Below, one piece after another: positions 1-13,061 of a stretch of 64,000 nt of DNA. Position 1 is the stretch's first letter. Each line of letters starts with the position of its first letter. This DNA is from Chrysomallon squamiferum (taxonomy: Eukaryota > Mollusca > Gastropoda > Neomphalida > Peltospiridae), in contig CM022667.1 of assembly GCA_012295275.1 (NCBI GenBank), positions 4,886,208-4,950,207 on the forward strand, in the 5' to 3' direction. A model generated the notes under the pieces. It saw only the letters and a list, made by a program, of their open reading frames with translations, made no database searches and had not been told where the DNA came from. The position numbers and the translations under genes are program-made.

Positions 1-2757
1 GTACATGTGCAGAATTAACCAGTGTGTCTCTGAGTGTATGTGTGTGTGTATTTGTAAGTGTGAGAAAGATAGAGAGAGAAATGCTGATTTACTGAAAAAC
101 ACATATTTTGAAATTAAATCACATATACTCATAAGTAATCCAGTGAAAATAGGTTTAAACAGGAGGACAGAACAATGACTGTCTGTTAATCAATAAAGTA
201 TTAGAATGTAGTAAGCAGGTAAATTAGAAAACTGGAAAGGAATCAACACTGTTAATCAATAACACTCAACTAATTAGTACCAACAGGAGAAAAACAACTT
301 AAATGTTTTGCATACGTATTGAAAAATCAGCATCCATTTATCAACTGCCAAATATATTGAATAATGAGATATTTTTTTTTCACCCATTTAATATTAATAA
401 CTATTACGCTGTCTTTCTGTATGTTTTTTTTTTTTTTTTTTCTTAAATTTACTTGATTTACTTTATTAGAGGAAATATTTGGTAAAATTTAAATTGGTCT
501 ATAATTAAATGACAATAAAGTGCTTTAATGCAGACCTTCACATTACAAAGAAAATGTATAGCATGAACTTTGATACAATTTAATCTGAAAGGCTGATAAG
601 AATCGAATTAGACCTGACTCTATGACAAATATCCTAATCACTAATCTGCAGAGAACATTTTTTCCAGGATAATATATAAAATAACAAAAACCTTCCAAGT
701 AACTAATTTTATGATACTTTAACTGAAATGTTTTGGTTTTAATTGCTCTTTTTAGCTGATTTGGTAAATAACTACTGTTTAATAAATTTCCACAAAGAAA
801 AAGAACATTTTTTACTAATGATTATTATTAACAAACAAAGCAGTGTCTTCTTTTATTAGCAGAAATATTAATGTAAGGCATATGAAAATATGTCTAATAA
901 TTCTAGTTATGACTTAATTATGCATATATATAATATGAAAAAAACAGAATAAAAACATAAATAAATAAGTTAACAAACAATCTAAGGAATATTCTGTCAA
1001 ACCTTTCTTTTTTTCTGAATACGTACAACAAAATTTCAAAAATTCTAAACCTCTTCAGGTAAGAAATGAAAACCACAATAATGATTTGTCTGTGACTAAA
1101 CCTTTTGCCAACTTCCACTTAAAACCTGTTTGTTCAGCACTGGAGCACTGAATGAGCACATTTTACACAAAGTATTTGTTATCAAACACTAGGTAATGAA
1201 GATTAGTTGTATTTAAGCCAATGCAAATTTAAACTTCGCTTTATTTGAGTAGTGAAAGTGATTAGGTAATAACAGAAAAAAGAATGAGAGAGAGACATAA
1301 ATTGATATAAACAATGTTATATTTAATATAAATAATATTATATTTAATAATAATAATAATAATAATAATTATTATTATTCTAATACAATAATACTGATTA
1401 TAATGATGGTAATAGTAATAAGATCTGTTTTTTTCTTTTTAATTTAAAAAAATATTTATATTGCTTATTTGTTTGAAAATAAATATATCACAGAATATTT
1501 ATTATTACTAATTAAGGTATAGGAAATTCTTTCAATAACAGTGTGTGTGTGTTTAAATTAAGGTAAAACACTTACATTGTTCAAACACTTACATTGTTCA
1601 GCATAAAATAAAAAGAATATAAAACATCCTTGACATTTAAAACCTGATTAGAAACATGTGTTTGTCCAAGACCAGATGTAAATTTTGTAACTCTATAGAC
1701 ACAGCTGCACAGATTTTAACTCTCCAGGTTGTTAGTGTTTAAGACATTTAAAAAAAAAAATGAAATAAAAAGATTTCAAAGAATATGTTAAAAAAAAAAA
1801 AATTAAAAAAAGAATAATTCAAAGATTGAAACATTAATTTAAAACAGTGTGAACTTTAACTTTTGCTTAGTATTTCATAATTTATTTATTTAGTTATGTT
1901 TTTAATTGCTTTGGTTGGACATACTTTTGAATAGATATCTTATTTCTAAATTTAAATGATACAGTATATATTAAGTCTCTCATTCTGTTTAAAAAATTAA
2001 ATTTACAAATAAAATTAAAATTAAAAATGAACATTCTGCAACTTAATTATCAACTCTGTGTTTTCACCAGTGTCTGAACAGTAAAGTAACTGGTCACCAA
2101 ATTTTGTTTTATTTTTACAAACCTACATACTTTGCCAGAGTTAAAAATGTTTTCCACAAATTATTTATTCTTTTAGCACATTGAGATCAATAGCATGAAT
2201 GTTCAATGAAATCAGCCAAGTTGTTTGTTCCCACACTTAAGTGTATCACATGCAATGTTGTAAGGAAATGCAATCATGAGCTCAACATAACAAATTATAC
2301 TGCACATTGTACTTCCCAGATCTGCTTCATTTTTTATTGTTCATTTCTTAATTTTTAAATTAATTAATTAAATTATTTTGATTTTTAATACATTTTTTTT
2401 TTTTTTTTTTTTAAAGTGGTATAATTTTTAGGCCATTATCACTGATAACACTATGCTGACTTTTCACATGGCATTTGAGTAAAATTACCTCAATTATTTG
2501 GAGTCTGGATGTCAGTATAAACTTAAAATAAGCATACAAGAAATTCTTAATAGATTTATTACAATGCTGAAAACAAGACTAACTGACTTTTATAAAATGA
2601 AAGAATAAAAAAAATAACCCAAAATATTTATATATTTCTTTTTTCTTTTTTTTCACTGAGATAAGCAGATGGTGCCAAATGCCCCAGCAGATAAACTTTG
2701 TGCCAATTTACAGTCCCAAAACCAGTCTTATTTTTATATTTTATTCCTAAAAGTTGT

Positions 2758-2759
<2 letters not shown>

Positions 2760-2801
<42 letters not shown>

Positions 2802-2802
2802 G
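2760..2802. repeat. (AAT)n microsatellite
   Basis: A pure AAT trinucleotide run of about 14 units. On the minus strand it reads as a poly-leucine frame, which is an artefact of the repeat. Confidence 0.95.
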
Positions 2803-3709
2803 CAAAAATCATAGTTCAATGCAAAAAAAATATAAACTAAAAAATAGCAATAATACTTACAGACAAATGTGTTTCTTGTTAATAAAATTTAAGCATTTCA
2901 AAAAAACACACCCTGATGTCTCCACAAAGTATTTAGTTATCATGTGTAACAAACATCCATGATATAGAGTTAAGCATTATAGTATAGACAAATCAAATCA
3001 TACATTACAAAAGCTGCTACCCAATCAGAAAAATGCTTACAGTAAAATACAGAATAATTAACATACTGACAATGAACAGTAAAAATCTCTTTTAATAAAT
3101 CAGTGTGTTTCTTTATATACCTGTCTTTACAAAACCACCTACCATGGCATGCTAAAAATGACACTGCAGTATACTGAAGTACTGAGTACAAATTAAATAA
3201 GAATTATTTCAAGAACACAGCTAAGCAGAATGCACAGATATACATTCATAGATAAAATATAAGAAGGGCTAATTAACAGTATAAAGAAGAGAAACAATGT
3301 TGGCTCTATTCATTTTCCTATGTAGGTAAAAGTACATGCTTTTGATTAAGACTCAATCCAGATATATGTGGATGCTTTCTGTAAACAAACACTGATGTCA
3401 CTGGTTACTTTAAGAATTTGGGGTCATTATGAACAAAGTATAGCTTTTCATTCGAGTGTGACATGGAAGAATAATTTCCAATGTCAGAAACTGTGAACAC
3501 AATACCGACATAAATTGTACATACTTGGTATGATTAGGCCATCACCTTTCAGTTTAATTCATGGACGGTATCTCAGTGCATGTTGGTCCTGGAACTAATG
3601 TAAGATAAAAATATTTTCTTTTCTAACAAAAAGATAAAAGTTATCTTAGTAAGAGATAAACATGGCTCTATGTTCAGGTATCCTTGAACCTCAAAATATA
3701 AACTGTGTC

Positions 3710-3743
3710 AATATATATATATATATATATATAAACTTTCTTC

Positions 3744-3784
<41 letters not shown>
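3710..3784. repeat. Compound (TA)n / (CA)n microsatellite
   Basis: A TA dinucleotide run at about 3710-3732 is followed after a short spacer by a CA run at about 3746-3784. A further pentanucleotide AAAAT array lies at about 3918-3960. Confidence 0.95.
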
Positions 3785-3785
<1 letters not shown>

Positions 3786-4195
3786 GTAATTATTAAGATA
3801 TTTACATCAAATGATTATTTCAGTACTTTTTTTAAGAGTCTAATTCAAAAATATTTCTGATCAAAAATACCTGTTATATCAATAAACCTGAATGTTAGGT
3901 GTCCATAATGTTTTAATCTTTAAAATAAAATAAAATAAAATAAAATAAAATAAAATAAAAAAGAAAGAAGGAAAAATTCAAGATTAAGAAGAAAGAATAA
4001 CAATTTTTATTTCATTCTGTTTCAGTAGGTTAACTGATGTCAGAAACTGTGTACAGGATAGAAAAATGTCTGCTTCTGAATTCCTGGACAGGGAAGGGCT
4101 GTTTTTTATATACTGTCAACTGTCTAAAAATTATTAAATTTTTAGTACTGGATATGGATGAATGCTGCTGATTTATTAAAAATGAGATTTATATT

Positions 4196-4485
4196 GTACT
4201 TGTTAATCTAAATTAGCAGAGTTTAATCAGAAAAACTCTGTTATTCCAGCCATGACTACTAATAGTGTATTCCTTAAAATTAAGATTTGTATTATAATAA
4301 ATTATTAGAAAATAAGTCAAGCATTAACTGATGTCTAAATACTTAATCTAAATTAGCAGGCTTTTATCAGATAAACATTGTTATATCAACCAAGTACTCA
4401 GGCAACTAATAGTGTATTCCTTAGAATTAAGTTATGTTTTATTGTTAATATTTGGTTATAATGAAGATAAGTCTAGCATGAACTC
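4196..4485. repeat. Diverged tandem duplication, two copies of about 140 bp
   Basis: The segment beginning with AATCTAAATTAGCAG near 4206 recurs near 4346. Both copies go on through a TTTATCAG/TTAATCAG block, a CTAATAGTGTATTCCTTA block and a GATAAGTC/AAATAAGTC block. The copies differ by substitutions and small indels, so this is an older duplication. Confidence 0.75.
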
Positions 4486-4574
4486 ATACATTAACATGAA
4501 CAATACATGAACAATAATGAATTGCAAAACAATAAAGCAAAACCAGTGCTGAATGTTTATAATTACAGTATATG

Positions 4575-4582
4575 TGTATCTA

Positions 4583-4620
<38 letters not shown>

Positions 4621-4657
4621 ACACACACACACACACACACATACACACACACACATT
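4575..4657. repeat. Compound (TA)n / (CA)n microsatellite
   Basis: A TA run (about 4578-4617) runs directly into a CA run (about 4618-4655). A poly-A tract (4857-4884) and an AAT run (about 4987-5027) follow within 400 bp. Confidence 0.95.
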
Positions 4658-4848
4658 GTTTAAATGTTTAATAATCTGATTTATAATTCTACAATACTCC
4701 ATATGCACCTGCAACAGATATTAGATGATTTTATTTTTTTTATTTTTAATTTATTTTTTCACTGTTTGACATAATTATTTATAATTCATGTAACATGCAA
4801 CAAAAATCCTTGGTAACTGAATATGTACTGAAAGAAAACTGTTACGAG

Positions 4849-4887
<39 letters not shown>

Positions 4888-4985
4888 ATACGCAAAGCCT
4901 TGCTCTCATTTTCTTTATCTCAGTGTCCACATTACAGAATTACATATGCAAGTGCAATTAAATAAATGATTTTTCTTTTCATAGT

Positions 4986-5027
<42 letters not shown>

Positions 5028-6021
5028 TACATTTTTTTAACTGCTTTATTTTTGTTGTTTTTTATTTTTATTTTTATGTGGAACTTCTCTATTAGATATA
5101 TTATATAGGTCATTACAAATAAAATTCAAACTATATCACTAGGATCTCACATGCTTTTAATAAACAATCAGTGATACTGGCTTCTTAATTGTAAACATAA
5201 ACTAATGGAAAATTACAAATATGCATTATTCTAAATGAATGTGAATTTTTTACAATAAACACTGTGTATATATATGTGCACACACACCATCTGAATAATT
5301 AGCAAATGAATTAATATGAAATAATAATAATTTAATGCAATGTAATCTGTAATTTGTAATATATACAGGAAGAAAGAGGTTTTGAAGTGTGACTTTGCTA
5401 CAAAAGAATAATCCCCAAGCAGCTACGAGACGCAAACAAACAAGAACATGTGGCTTGGATTAAACAGCTTATAAAAAATCTGCTGAGTCATGATGAAATG
5501 CAATTTCTTTTACTATTTCAACATATTATCATTCTATTTCTTTATGGATCAACCCACTGACATAAACATTTTTTTTTTTTTTTTTTAAAAAGATTACATG
5601 TATTAGGTATATTTTTAAACTATCATGTTACAAACATGAACATTATCAAGAACATTATCCTTGATCAAGAATCAATTAAATGGTTGCCTAATCATTCATG
5701 ACGATCAAATATTTTATCACACAGCCTGGTTAAACATACTGATAAACATATAAAATAAAAACTGCTCATCCAAACCAAAGAGATTATTGAATAATTATGT
5801 TTAAGTGTAATTTTCCATACTTAATTAGAAATACATTTATAATTATTGAGATATTTAGAAATTAGAATTAACTGGACAGTTTTGTTAACAATAAAAATAA
5901 ATAGATTATTGTTATAGTAATAAAGTACTGAATTAATTATTTTTAATTACGGATTAACTATAAGATTTTTTTTTAGCTGTTGCTATTATTATTATTATTA
6001 TGTCTTAATATTATTTAACAC

Positions 6022-6033
6022 ACAATAATAATG

Positions 6034-6088
<55 letters not shown>
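6022..6088. repeat. (AAT)n microsatellite
   Basis: About 20 AAT/TAA units, with one GATAAT interruption near the start. It lies about 800 bp upstream of the ankyrin-repeat gene. Confidence 0.95.
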
Positions 6089-6091
<3 letters not shown>

Positions 6092-6299
6092 TTAATGCAC
6101 CCTGTGTTTCTCAACACTATTTACGTTTTCCATCATACACATATATATAATTTTCAGCTTTTAGTATTATTAACTATGGGGTCTTTATGATCAATTGATA
6201 CTAATACAGTGGAGTGATAGACGAAAGAGTAGAAGAAATTAGCGCTGTTTTCATTGACACGCTTTGATCTTTTCACACAGATTTTGTGCCCCTACGGAG

Positions 6300-6869
6300 T
6301 TGTTGACAACATTATAGTGACAATGTAATTGAAAATCACTCACCCCTGAAAAAGATCGTATGTCTTCACATGGTAAGCAAGAAATATTACCTGCTCTTGC
6401 TCAGCAGTGCATGAACGTCTGCATTCGTTCCAAACGATATCGGTTCTTTTGTAGTAACTCGCGGTTTTTGCAATGTAACAGTTAATTTGATTGGTCGGAT
6501 CTGATTAATCCATTTCTGTTTTCCTTGCGCTTTCACATTCATCTGTGAATGCGGAGTTAATATTCCGATAAATTAAAAGAAAAACAGGAATATAAAAGTA
6601 TACAAAACATATTTATTTCTGTATAGTATAAATTAATGAAGAAAAAAAAATAAAATAATTATTTTATCCTCAGCGGAGTGATGTCCCTTGAAGAACAGTG
6701 CACGAGGGTCACAAAACCATTACTAATTACAATCAGACGCTGGTAAATAACATAAGAAACTTTTAGAAGCAGGTTGTTATTTATTTATTTAAAATAAAAT
6801 AAAAAATAATAATTAGGAACTATGATTTTACTTGGAGATATTTTATAATTATTTTATTTTTTCTTTCAG
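6300..6869 (+). promoter_or_regulatory. Candidate promoter and 5' UTR intron of the ankyrin/SOCS gene
   Basis: A good acceptor (TTTCTTTCAG) ends at 6869, only 27 bases before the start codon. This suggests the leader is spliced. A matching donor (ATG|GTAAGC) is seen at 6373-6374. An inverted CCAAT box (GATTGGTCGG) lies near 6490, inside the putative intron. The stretch is less A/T-pure than its flanks. The first exon and transcription start are inferred, not proven. Confidence 0.4.
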
Positions 6870-6889
6870 ATTGAATATTTTGAAAGACC

Positions 6890-6904
6890 ATGAATAATGG
6901 ATGA
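6890..6904 (+). other. Four-codon upstream ORF overlapping the main start
   Basis: The first ATG downstream of the leader acceptor, at 6890 with A at -3, opens a frame of four codons (M-N-N-G) ending in TGA at 6902-6904. The main ATG at 6897 lies inside it, in another frame. The overlap could tune translation of the ankyrin/SOCS protein through leaky scanning. The functional effect is inference. Confidence 0.6.
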
Positions 6905-8627
6905 AGTATCATCTTTGCATAAAGCTATAGCAGCTGGTAATCTTGACGATGTTCAGAAATGTGTAAAATCAGGTGCCAATGTCAACCATGTGTATGGGAT
7001 GCAAGGGACAGCACTGTGTAATGCCATATATTCAAAACAGGAGAAGATAATTCAGTATCTCATTGAGTCTGGTTGTGATGTTAATATATCTGACTATGGA
7101 GGGGAACCTCCATTATTGCTGGCATTAAGGAAACGATTATTTGAAGCAGCTAAACATATCATTGAATCAGTCAAGTGTAATGTAAACATCTGTGATCCAG
7201 GTACAAAGAAAACTCCATTATGTTATGCAGCAGAAAATGGAATGAATGATATTGTGAAACTTCTCATTTCCAAACATTCTTGTAAAACTGACACAGTCGA
7301 TGGTGATGGAAATTCTGCACTTCATTTGGCAATAACGGGAAATGATCGTGCCATTATTAAAACTTTAAGCAGAGTGCATGAATTGAAAACAGTGCACAAC
7401 AATGCAGGACTTTTGCCAGTACACATGATTTCAAAAACTGGGGATGTTGAAGTCCTCAAACTTTTGTACGAAGATAATAAAAAATGTGGAGTTAGCCTGG
7501 CTGGAAGAGTCAGCAAAGATTTGAACTCTGGTACCAGTTTTAACAATGACACTCCTCTGATACTGGCAGCACAGTCAAGACACTTGGAAATGGTGAAGTA
7601 TCTCATAGAACAAGGTGTGGACGTTAATGCTGTTAATAACAGGCACCAGACTGCTCTTCTTGTTGCTTCTGGGTTAAATAACTTAGACATAACATCCTTG
7701 CTGCTCAAGGCAGGAGCAGACCCCGATATCGGTGGAAGTTTAACTACATGCAATGCGGCAAATCCTGTAGGAGTTGTCCTCCATAACCAGAGACTGACAC
7801 CTCTAGCTGCTGCAGCCATCTTTGATCATGTTAAGGTGGCAGAGATGTTGCTTAAAAATGGTGCTAGTATTACAATGTGTGATAATCGTGGTCAGTCGCC
7901 ACTGTTTAAAGCTTTGCACCACAACTCTGTTAAAGCAGCTTGGTTACTGCTGAATGAAATCACAGACACACATCTTGATGTTCCCAGTTTTGGTTCGCCA
8001 GCAGAATCCTTGCTTCATGCAGTGGTCATGTGTACTGAGGATGCGTACGAACTTACAAAGTTTCTAATTCAACATGGCTGCTCCACCAACATTACAGATC
8101 GTCTGTCATACTTTCCATTACAAGCTGCCATCTCCTACGAAAACACTGCAGTTGTTGAAGCTATTTTAGACTGTGGTGGCGATGTACACATTACTGATTC
8201 TGCAGGCTGCACACCACTGCATATGGCAGCTATGGTGGGAAATGTGAAAATAGCAAAACTGCTCTTGTGTCATGGAGCTGATATTGACAGCAAGGCAGAC
8301 GAAGGGACCGTTTTCTACACAGCGCTAGATTCCTACATGGAGAACTTTGCTCTGTTTCTCATAGAAGCAGGCTGTTCTCTGAACAAAGAGTGGTATCTGT
8401 TTGACAGCAGTGTGTCACAAGGAGAGAACTTGCAGTTTCCTGATGTTCTTGCTGACTACGACGAGTTCTATTCCTGGCTGAAAAACAAAGCCTCTAGTGT
8501 TCCAAGGCTTGAGCAGCTGTGTATTAAAACTCTGAGGAAAATGTTTTGTTGTAAGACTAAACGCTTCTCGGACATTGCTCTGTTACCCCTGCCTGCCAAA
8601 CTGCTAGATGTCTTATCTTACAAGTAA
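6897..8627 (+). CDS. Ankyrin-repeat and SOCS-box protein (ASB-like), likely Cullin-5 E3 substrate receptor
   Basis: A complete 576-residue coding exon. Residues 5 to about 510 are ankyrin repeats, about a dozen, with repeated TPL..AA...G....V..LL..GA.. motifs (for example TPLILAAQ near 222 and TPLHMAAMVGN near 445). The last ~45 residues form a SOCS box: an LEQLCIKTLRK helix followed by ALLPLPAKLLDVL, where LPLP is the typical Cullin-5 box. In known ASB proteins the SOCS box binds elongin B/C and Cullin-5-Rbx2, while the ankyrin stack recruits the ubiquitylation target. The target here is unknown. ATG 6897 has A at -3 and G at +4. An intronless coding region is unusual for the ASB family, whose vertebrate members are multi-exon, so an old retrocopy is possible. 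I cannot assign an ASB number. Confidence 0.85.
   Translation: MDEVSSLHKAIAAGNLDDVQKCVKSGANVNHVYGMQGTALCNAIYSKQEKIIQYLIESGCDVNISDYGGEPPLLLALRKRLFEAAKHIIESVKCNVNICDPGTKKTPLCYAAENGMNDIVKLLISKHSCKTDTVDGDGNSALHLAITGNDRAIIKTLSRVHELKTVHNNAGLLPVHMISKTGDVEVLKLLYEDNKKCGVSLAGRVSKDLNSGTSFNNDTPLILAAQSRHLEMVKYLIEQGVDVNAVNNRHQTALLVASGLNNLDITSLLLKAGADPDIGGSLTTCNAANPVGVVLHNQRLTPLAAAAIFDHVKVAEMLLKNGASITMCDNRGQSPLFKALHHNSVKAAWLLLNEITDTHLDVPSFGSPAESLLHAVVMCTEDAYELTKFLIQHGCSTNITDRLSYFPLQAAISYENTAVVEAILDCGGDVHITDSAGCTPLHMAAMVGNVKIAKLLLCHGADIDSKADEGTVFYTALDSYMENFALFLIEAGCSLNKEWYLFDSSVSQGENLQFPDVLADYDEFYSWLKNKASSVPRLEQLCIKTLRKMFCCKTKRFSDIALLPLPAKLLDVLSYK
8490..8624 (+). other. SOCS box coding segment
   Basis: This encodes the final ~45 residues of the ankyrin protein. 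The BC-box helix carries L-x-x-x-C spacing (LEQLCIKTLRK). A basic/cysteine linker follows, and then the LPLP Cullin box. This segment separates an ASB-type ligase adaptor from a generic ankyrin protein. Confidence 0.75.
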
Positions 8628-9262
8628 ATGAAAAATGTGATCTGACATTAAGAACTTTGAGTGACCTTCACTATAAATAATTTTTGACTATGTTGTTTTT
8701 AATAATTTTTATTTCTTGTTGGTTTTTATTTTTTGTTTGTTTATTTACAAGATTCGTGCCTTTTATATTGTTTGTTTTCATACCATAAATAAATACCAGT
8801 ATTATCAAGTGACCAATTTGGTTGTTTGTAAAACTAAATGCTGTAAATCTTATCATTTGTAATTTAATGTTTTGCATATGAGAACTGAAACAAATTATTG
8901 TATATAAACTATAATTTAAATTTTGTTCATAAAACTGTTTGGATGTTAAATGAACTATTAGTGATATGTATAATATCAAATTCACATTTTTATGTTGCCT
9001 GGTTATGTGTTAAATCTTTATTGAGATTAAAAGAAACATTTCAAGTGCCTGAAGCAGTGTCATGTTTTCTTTTTAATGTTATGTTTGGTTTTTTTGTACA
9101 TCTAAATGTAAAATAATCTTGACAGACTGAAAAATGGCAACACTGCTACTCTTTACTGATTACATTTTGTGTGCTTTACTTCATTCATTGTCGTTGCCTG
9201 TTATATTTTATTATTCTCTTTCTTTATTATCAAAGATTGGTTATAAATAATAAATAAAGCCT
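8628..9262 (+). terminator. 3' UTR with candidate polyadenylation signals of the ASB-like gene
   Basis: A/T-rich sequence follows the TAA stop at 8625-8627. AATAAA hexamers occur near 8786 and as an overlapping pair at 9249-9258. The small frames in this stretch are not convincing proteins. WDR88 converges from the other side and ends at 9843. Confidence 0.45.
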
Positions 9263-9842
9263 TTTATACATTTGAACAGGGCTGTAATTGGAATGGGAAC
9301 TGGTCAGTCAAATGAAATGTTGTTTAATGACATTTCAGGATTTCAATATCATACTTGTTATTGTGTTGCAGATTATTCTTTAATAATTCCTAAATTTATG
9401 ATAAAATTTACATCTTTCATTCAAATGTTTGATTTTACAGGCCCACCCCCAAAAGATTATTTTTGTTTTAATTTAAATAGACTGTTTATAATTATTTTCA
9501 GATGTGAAAAAAAAAAAAAAGCAACATGTTTATAACAATTTCATATTTTTATTTCTTTCATGTTTTAAATTATAGAAAATTAATTGTCACAGAATTCAAA
9601 CAAAATGCAACAAAAAAGAAAAGAAAAAATTATTTATTTAATATACTGCAGGTGTAAACAGCCAGACATTAAACAAATTAAAAAAACACTCTTATTAAAC
9701 AGATATAATACACACAGAAAAGAGATTTAGTACATACGGTGTTAAATTTTAAACAGATAATTTTCATTTCTTTTATGTTGCAGTTTCTTTTAAAATAAAA
9801 GTCAAGTTGGTATCACAGATTTCACAGTGGTTTTAAAATGTT

Positions 9843-12800
9843 TCAAATCAATGGTTCATCAAGCTGAAAATAAATTTTTTCTGGATTCTGAAGTCGACAA
9901 AACACGCACAAATTTAGTTCATTAAAGTCGTCCACTTGAGACATGGAAAATGGTTTTTGGCACTTGGAACACTGAAAACATTTAATTAAAATTTTTTAAA
10001 AACAATGAGAATATTTTCTCACAGAAAGGGAAGTACAAAAAACAGCCTTCATAGATAATACTGTGAGAGAACAGTCCAAACTGCTTTAAAGCAGAATAAA
10101 AGTAACACTAAATAGATCTTATCGTGCTACCTAATAAATAATATTACACATATTCTAATCACTGAGCTGCATGTAACATGTAACATGATAAACAATATGG
10201 CAAATGTTACAATGAGATGTAAAATGATGTGGCAAGACAAACCATATATGACTTATTATAACATACTGTGTAACATGATAAACAATGTAACTTACTGTAA
10301 CAACTTTCAAACCAATGGATTTTTTGCTTTCCAACACTGCAGGAATTCTGTCTGAGTCTTCTATATTCCATAACCTGACAGTTGTGTCCTGAATCACAAA
10401 TATTTCTATTTAAAGACTATTTTATATTTCAATGTTTTTAATTACACTGTATAGAACAAATGAAATTAAATTTAACCTTCACAAACAGTATTAATTACTT
10501 TAATTTCAACAGAAACAATGATCTGTCACTTTAAACATCACCATTAATAATTTTCTTATCATCTGTTTACATCTTACTTATAAAAACAAAAACAAAAATT
10601 AAATTAAAGTAACAAAATAAGAATAAATTAGAAAAGTAAATGGATTTTACTTTAGAAGCAGAAATCAGCCATCTTTGATTATTGCTGAATTTGACATCAT
10701 TGACCCAACTTTGATGTCCCTGCAACAAAAATAAAATAAAGTTAGTTCTTTGTGATGAATAACATAACAAAACACACACGTAACAGCACAGCAGGATGCA
10801 ATGCAACACAACACAACAACAAACAAACAACACTTCACAAGAATTAAGAGACAAAATTTGTTTCTTGAGCAATTAATCTAATGGAAAATATTTTTAATGT
10901 TACATTTACAACAAGGTTTTTTTTAAATTACACTAATGAAACACTAAGCCCATAGAAACCAAGCAACATGTTTGCTCTGTCATATTATAATAATAATAAT
11001 AAAAGTATTTGTTGAAAAATAACAAACAATAAACCATAAGTAATAAAATGTGTTGAAATCTCAGTAACTGATGTATGTGGAAGGGATTAGTTTTAATGTC
11101 AGTAACAATGATAAATTAGAAATCTGAATGAAATAAAATAATGTACATCTCCTCTGTTTCACAATAAATCTACAACTAGACTTATTTTTGCATTTAAAAA
11201 TATCATGTCTGTTCTAAAGTCAAAAACTGATTTTTGTGTCACCTGCAGTTTTAATTTGACAACGTAATGTTCTGCGTTCCAGACAACAATACAGTGATCG
11301 TACGAACCAGTGACCAGCATGAGACCTGAAGAGAGAAACATTTAATTAACTTTTCAAATGATAAAAAAATAAAATAAAAAATAAAAATAATAATAAAATA
11401 AACAAAGACAAAGGAAAATACAAAACAGTTTAACACTATCATCCTTATAAATTCAGTTTTGGGGAAGACATTTACCAGATTTAAATGAAATCTTTTAAAT
11501 AAACTGAACATTTTTTTATTAAGAAATAATTAATACATAATCACTTAAGTAAATAAATAAATACAGTATACATAGTTACAGTAGAATTAACACAAAGTAT
11601 GAGTTTATGTAAATGTATGTATATGTGTATACATGCGTGTGTTTGAAAGTAATTTACTTAGACTGTAAGCAGGGAAAAATGTAAATAGAGACATAACTGT
11701 TTTTAAAATATTAAATAAAATAATAAAAAGAAAATGAAATTGTCTGAGTTGATCTGAACTTACAGTCTCTGCTAAAATTGCTGCAGCTTACAGAACCATC
11801 ATGTGGTCCTTTCAGAACATTAGGTCCATCATCCCTGGAAAAACAACAGATCTGGATTTATTTACTTGTCTCCAGTAGGTTTTTACCTTTTATTTTTTTT
11901 TTTTTATTATCATTATTATTATTATTATTATAATATAGATTATCGTTGCTGTAACAAAGCCACAGAACTGAGAGTAAATAATTTTGACATCAAAGTCATA
12001 GCTATAGTGAAATTTAAAACAAGCAGTGTATTTTTATTTTAAAGACATTTTGTTACCATATGAATTCAAAGATTAACAATATGACAAATTATATCTACTT
12101 TTGAATTTTCTTTTTACAATTTATAATATTTCAAAATAAAAATACCCATTAAATAATGAATAAACTGAATGATATATGAACTGAAAAATTGCTAACTGGC
12201 AATATTTGACTTTTAACCATACATTTTACAAAATACACAAGAGTTAGTGCCCTTGATCGGACCTTTAGCAATAATTTTGATTATTTACAACATTTCAAGA
12301 CATAATTCTCTTGGGATTGTATTTATTATTAGCTGTTGTAAGTGTATTTTGTGTGAGAAATGTTGTTTAAAAATGTACCTGTACATTCCAGTAGCAATAT
12401 CCCAAATGTTTATAGTTTTGTCCCAGGATGTTGTAGCAAAACTTCTCTCATTTCGTGAGATGGCACAGCTCGACACAACATTGGTGTGACCACTGAAGTC
12501 ATTTAGAAACACCACATTATAGTAATAATACATGTTGACACAGTAACAGCAAACTTAAGTTACAATAATAACTCCTACCACTACCATCATCACTAATAAT
12601 AATAATAATTATTATTAATATTACTGTTGTTGTTGTTATTATTATCACCACCCAGAGTTTCTCTTTTAAAAAAGAAAAAATTTAAAATTAAAAAAGCCAG
12701 CGAAAAGATTTTTTAAAATTGTTTAACATTATTATTTAGAGCTGGATTTGTACTTAAAGAACCTGAGATTTTATAGCGTAAGACATCATAATATTATATG

Positions 12801-13011
12801 TCATTTGGCTTCACTTTTTCTGTAGTAAATTCTTGTGAAGTTGAGATAAGAAACGTATATGTTGGGATTAAATGTACACAGAATTAAATAGAATATTTTG
12901 ACAATTGTAACACTATTTTGTAAAACATGCTTACCATAAATAAGTTTTCATGACCAATTTATACATGACTGGTAATGAATATCTTTAAACATTTTTATCT
13001 TACAGATTGTT

Positions 13012-13061
<50 letters not shown>

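Larger units (their letters stand above)
1..6300. other. AT-rich region without a supportable gene
   Basis: I find no convincing exon on either strand. Open frames here are short, dominated by low-complexity codons, and lack paired splice signals or a recognisable protein family. The stretch consists of A/T-rich DNA with many homopolymer runs and microsatellites. It could include the 3' UTR or introns of a gene beyond the left edge, but nothing visible proves that. Confidence 0.6.

Noticed and set aside
2970-3191. 73-codon minus-strand frame with mixed composition
   Set aside because: It matches no family I recognise, has no splice context, and is of a length expected by chance in 6 kb.
7322-7819. 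165-codon antisense frame inside the ankyrin gene
   Set aside because: It is a shadow of the conserved plus-strand ankyrin repeats, with no recognisable family and no separate signals.
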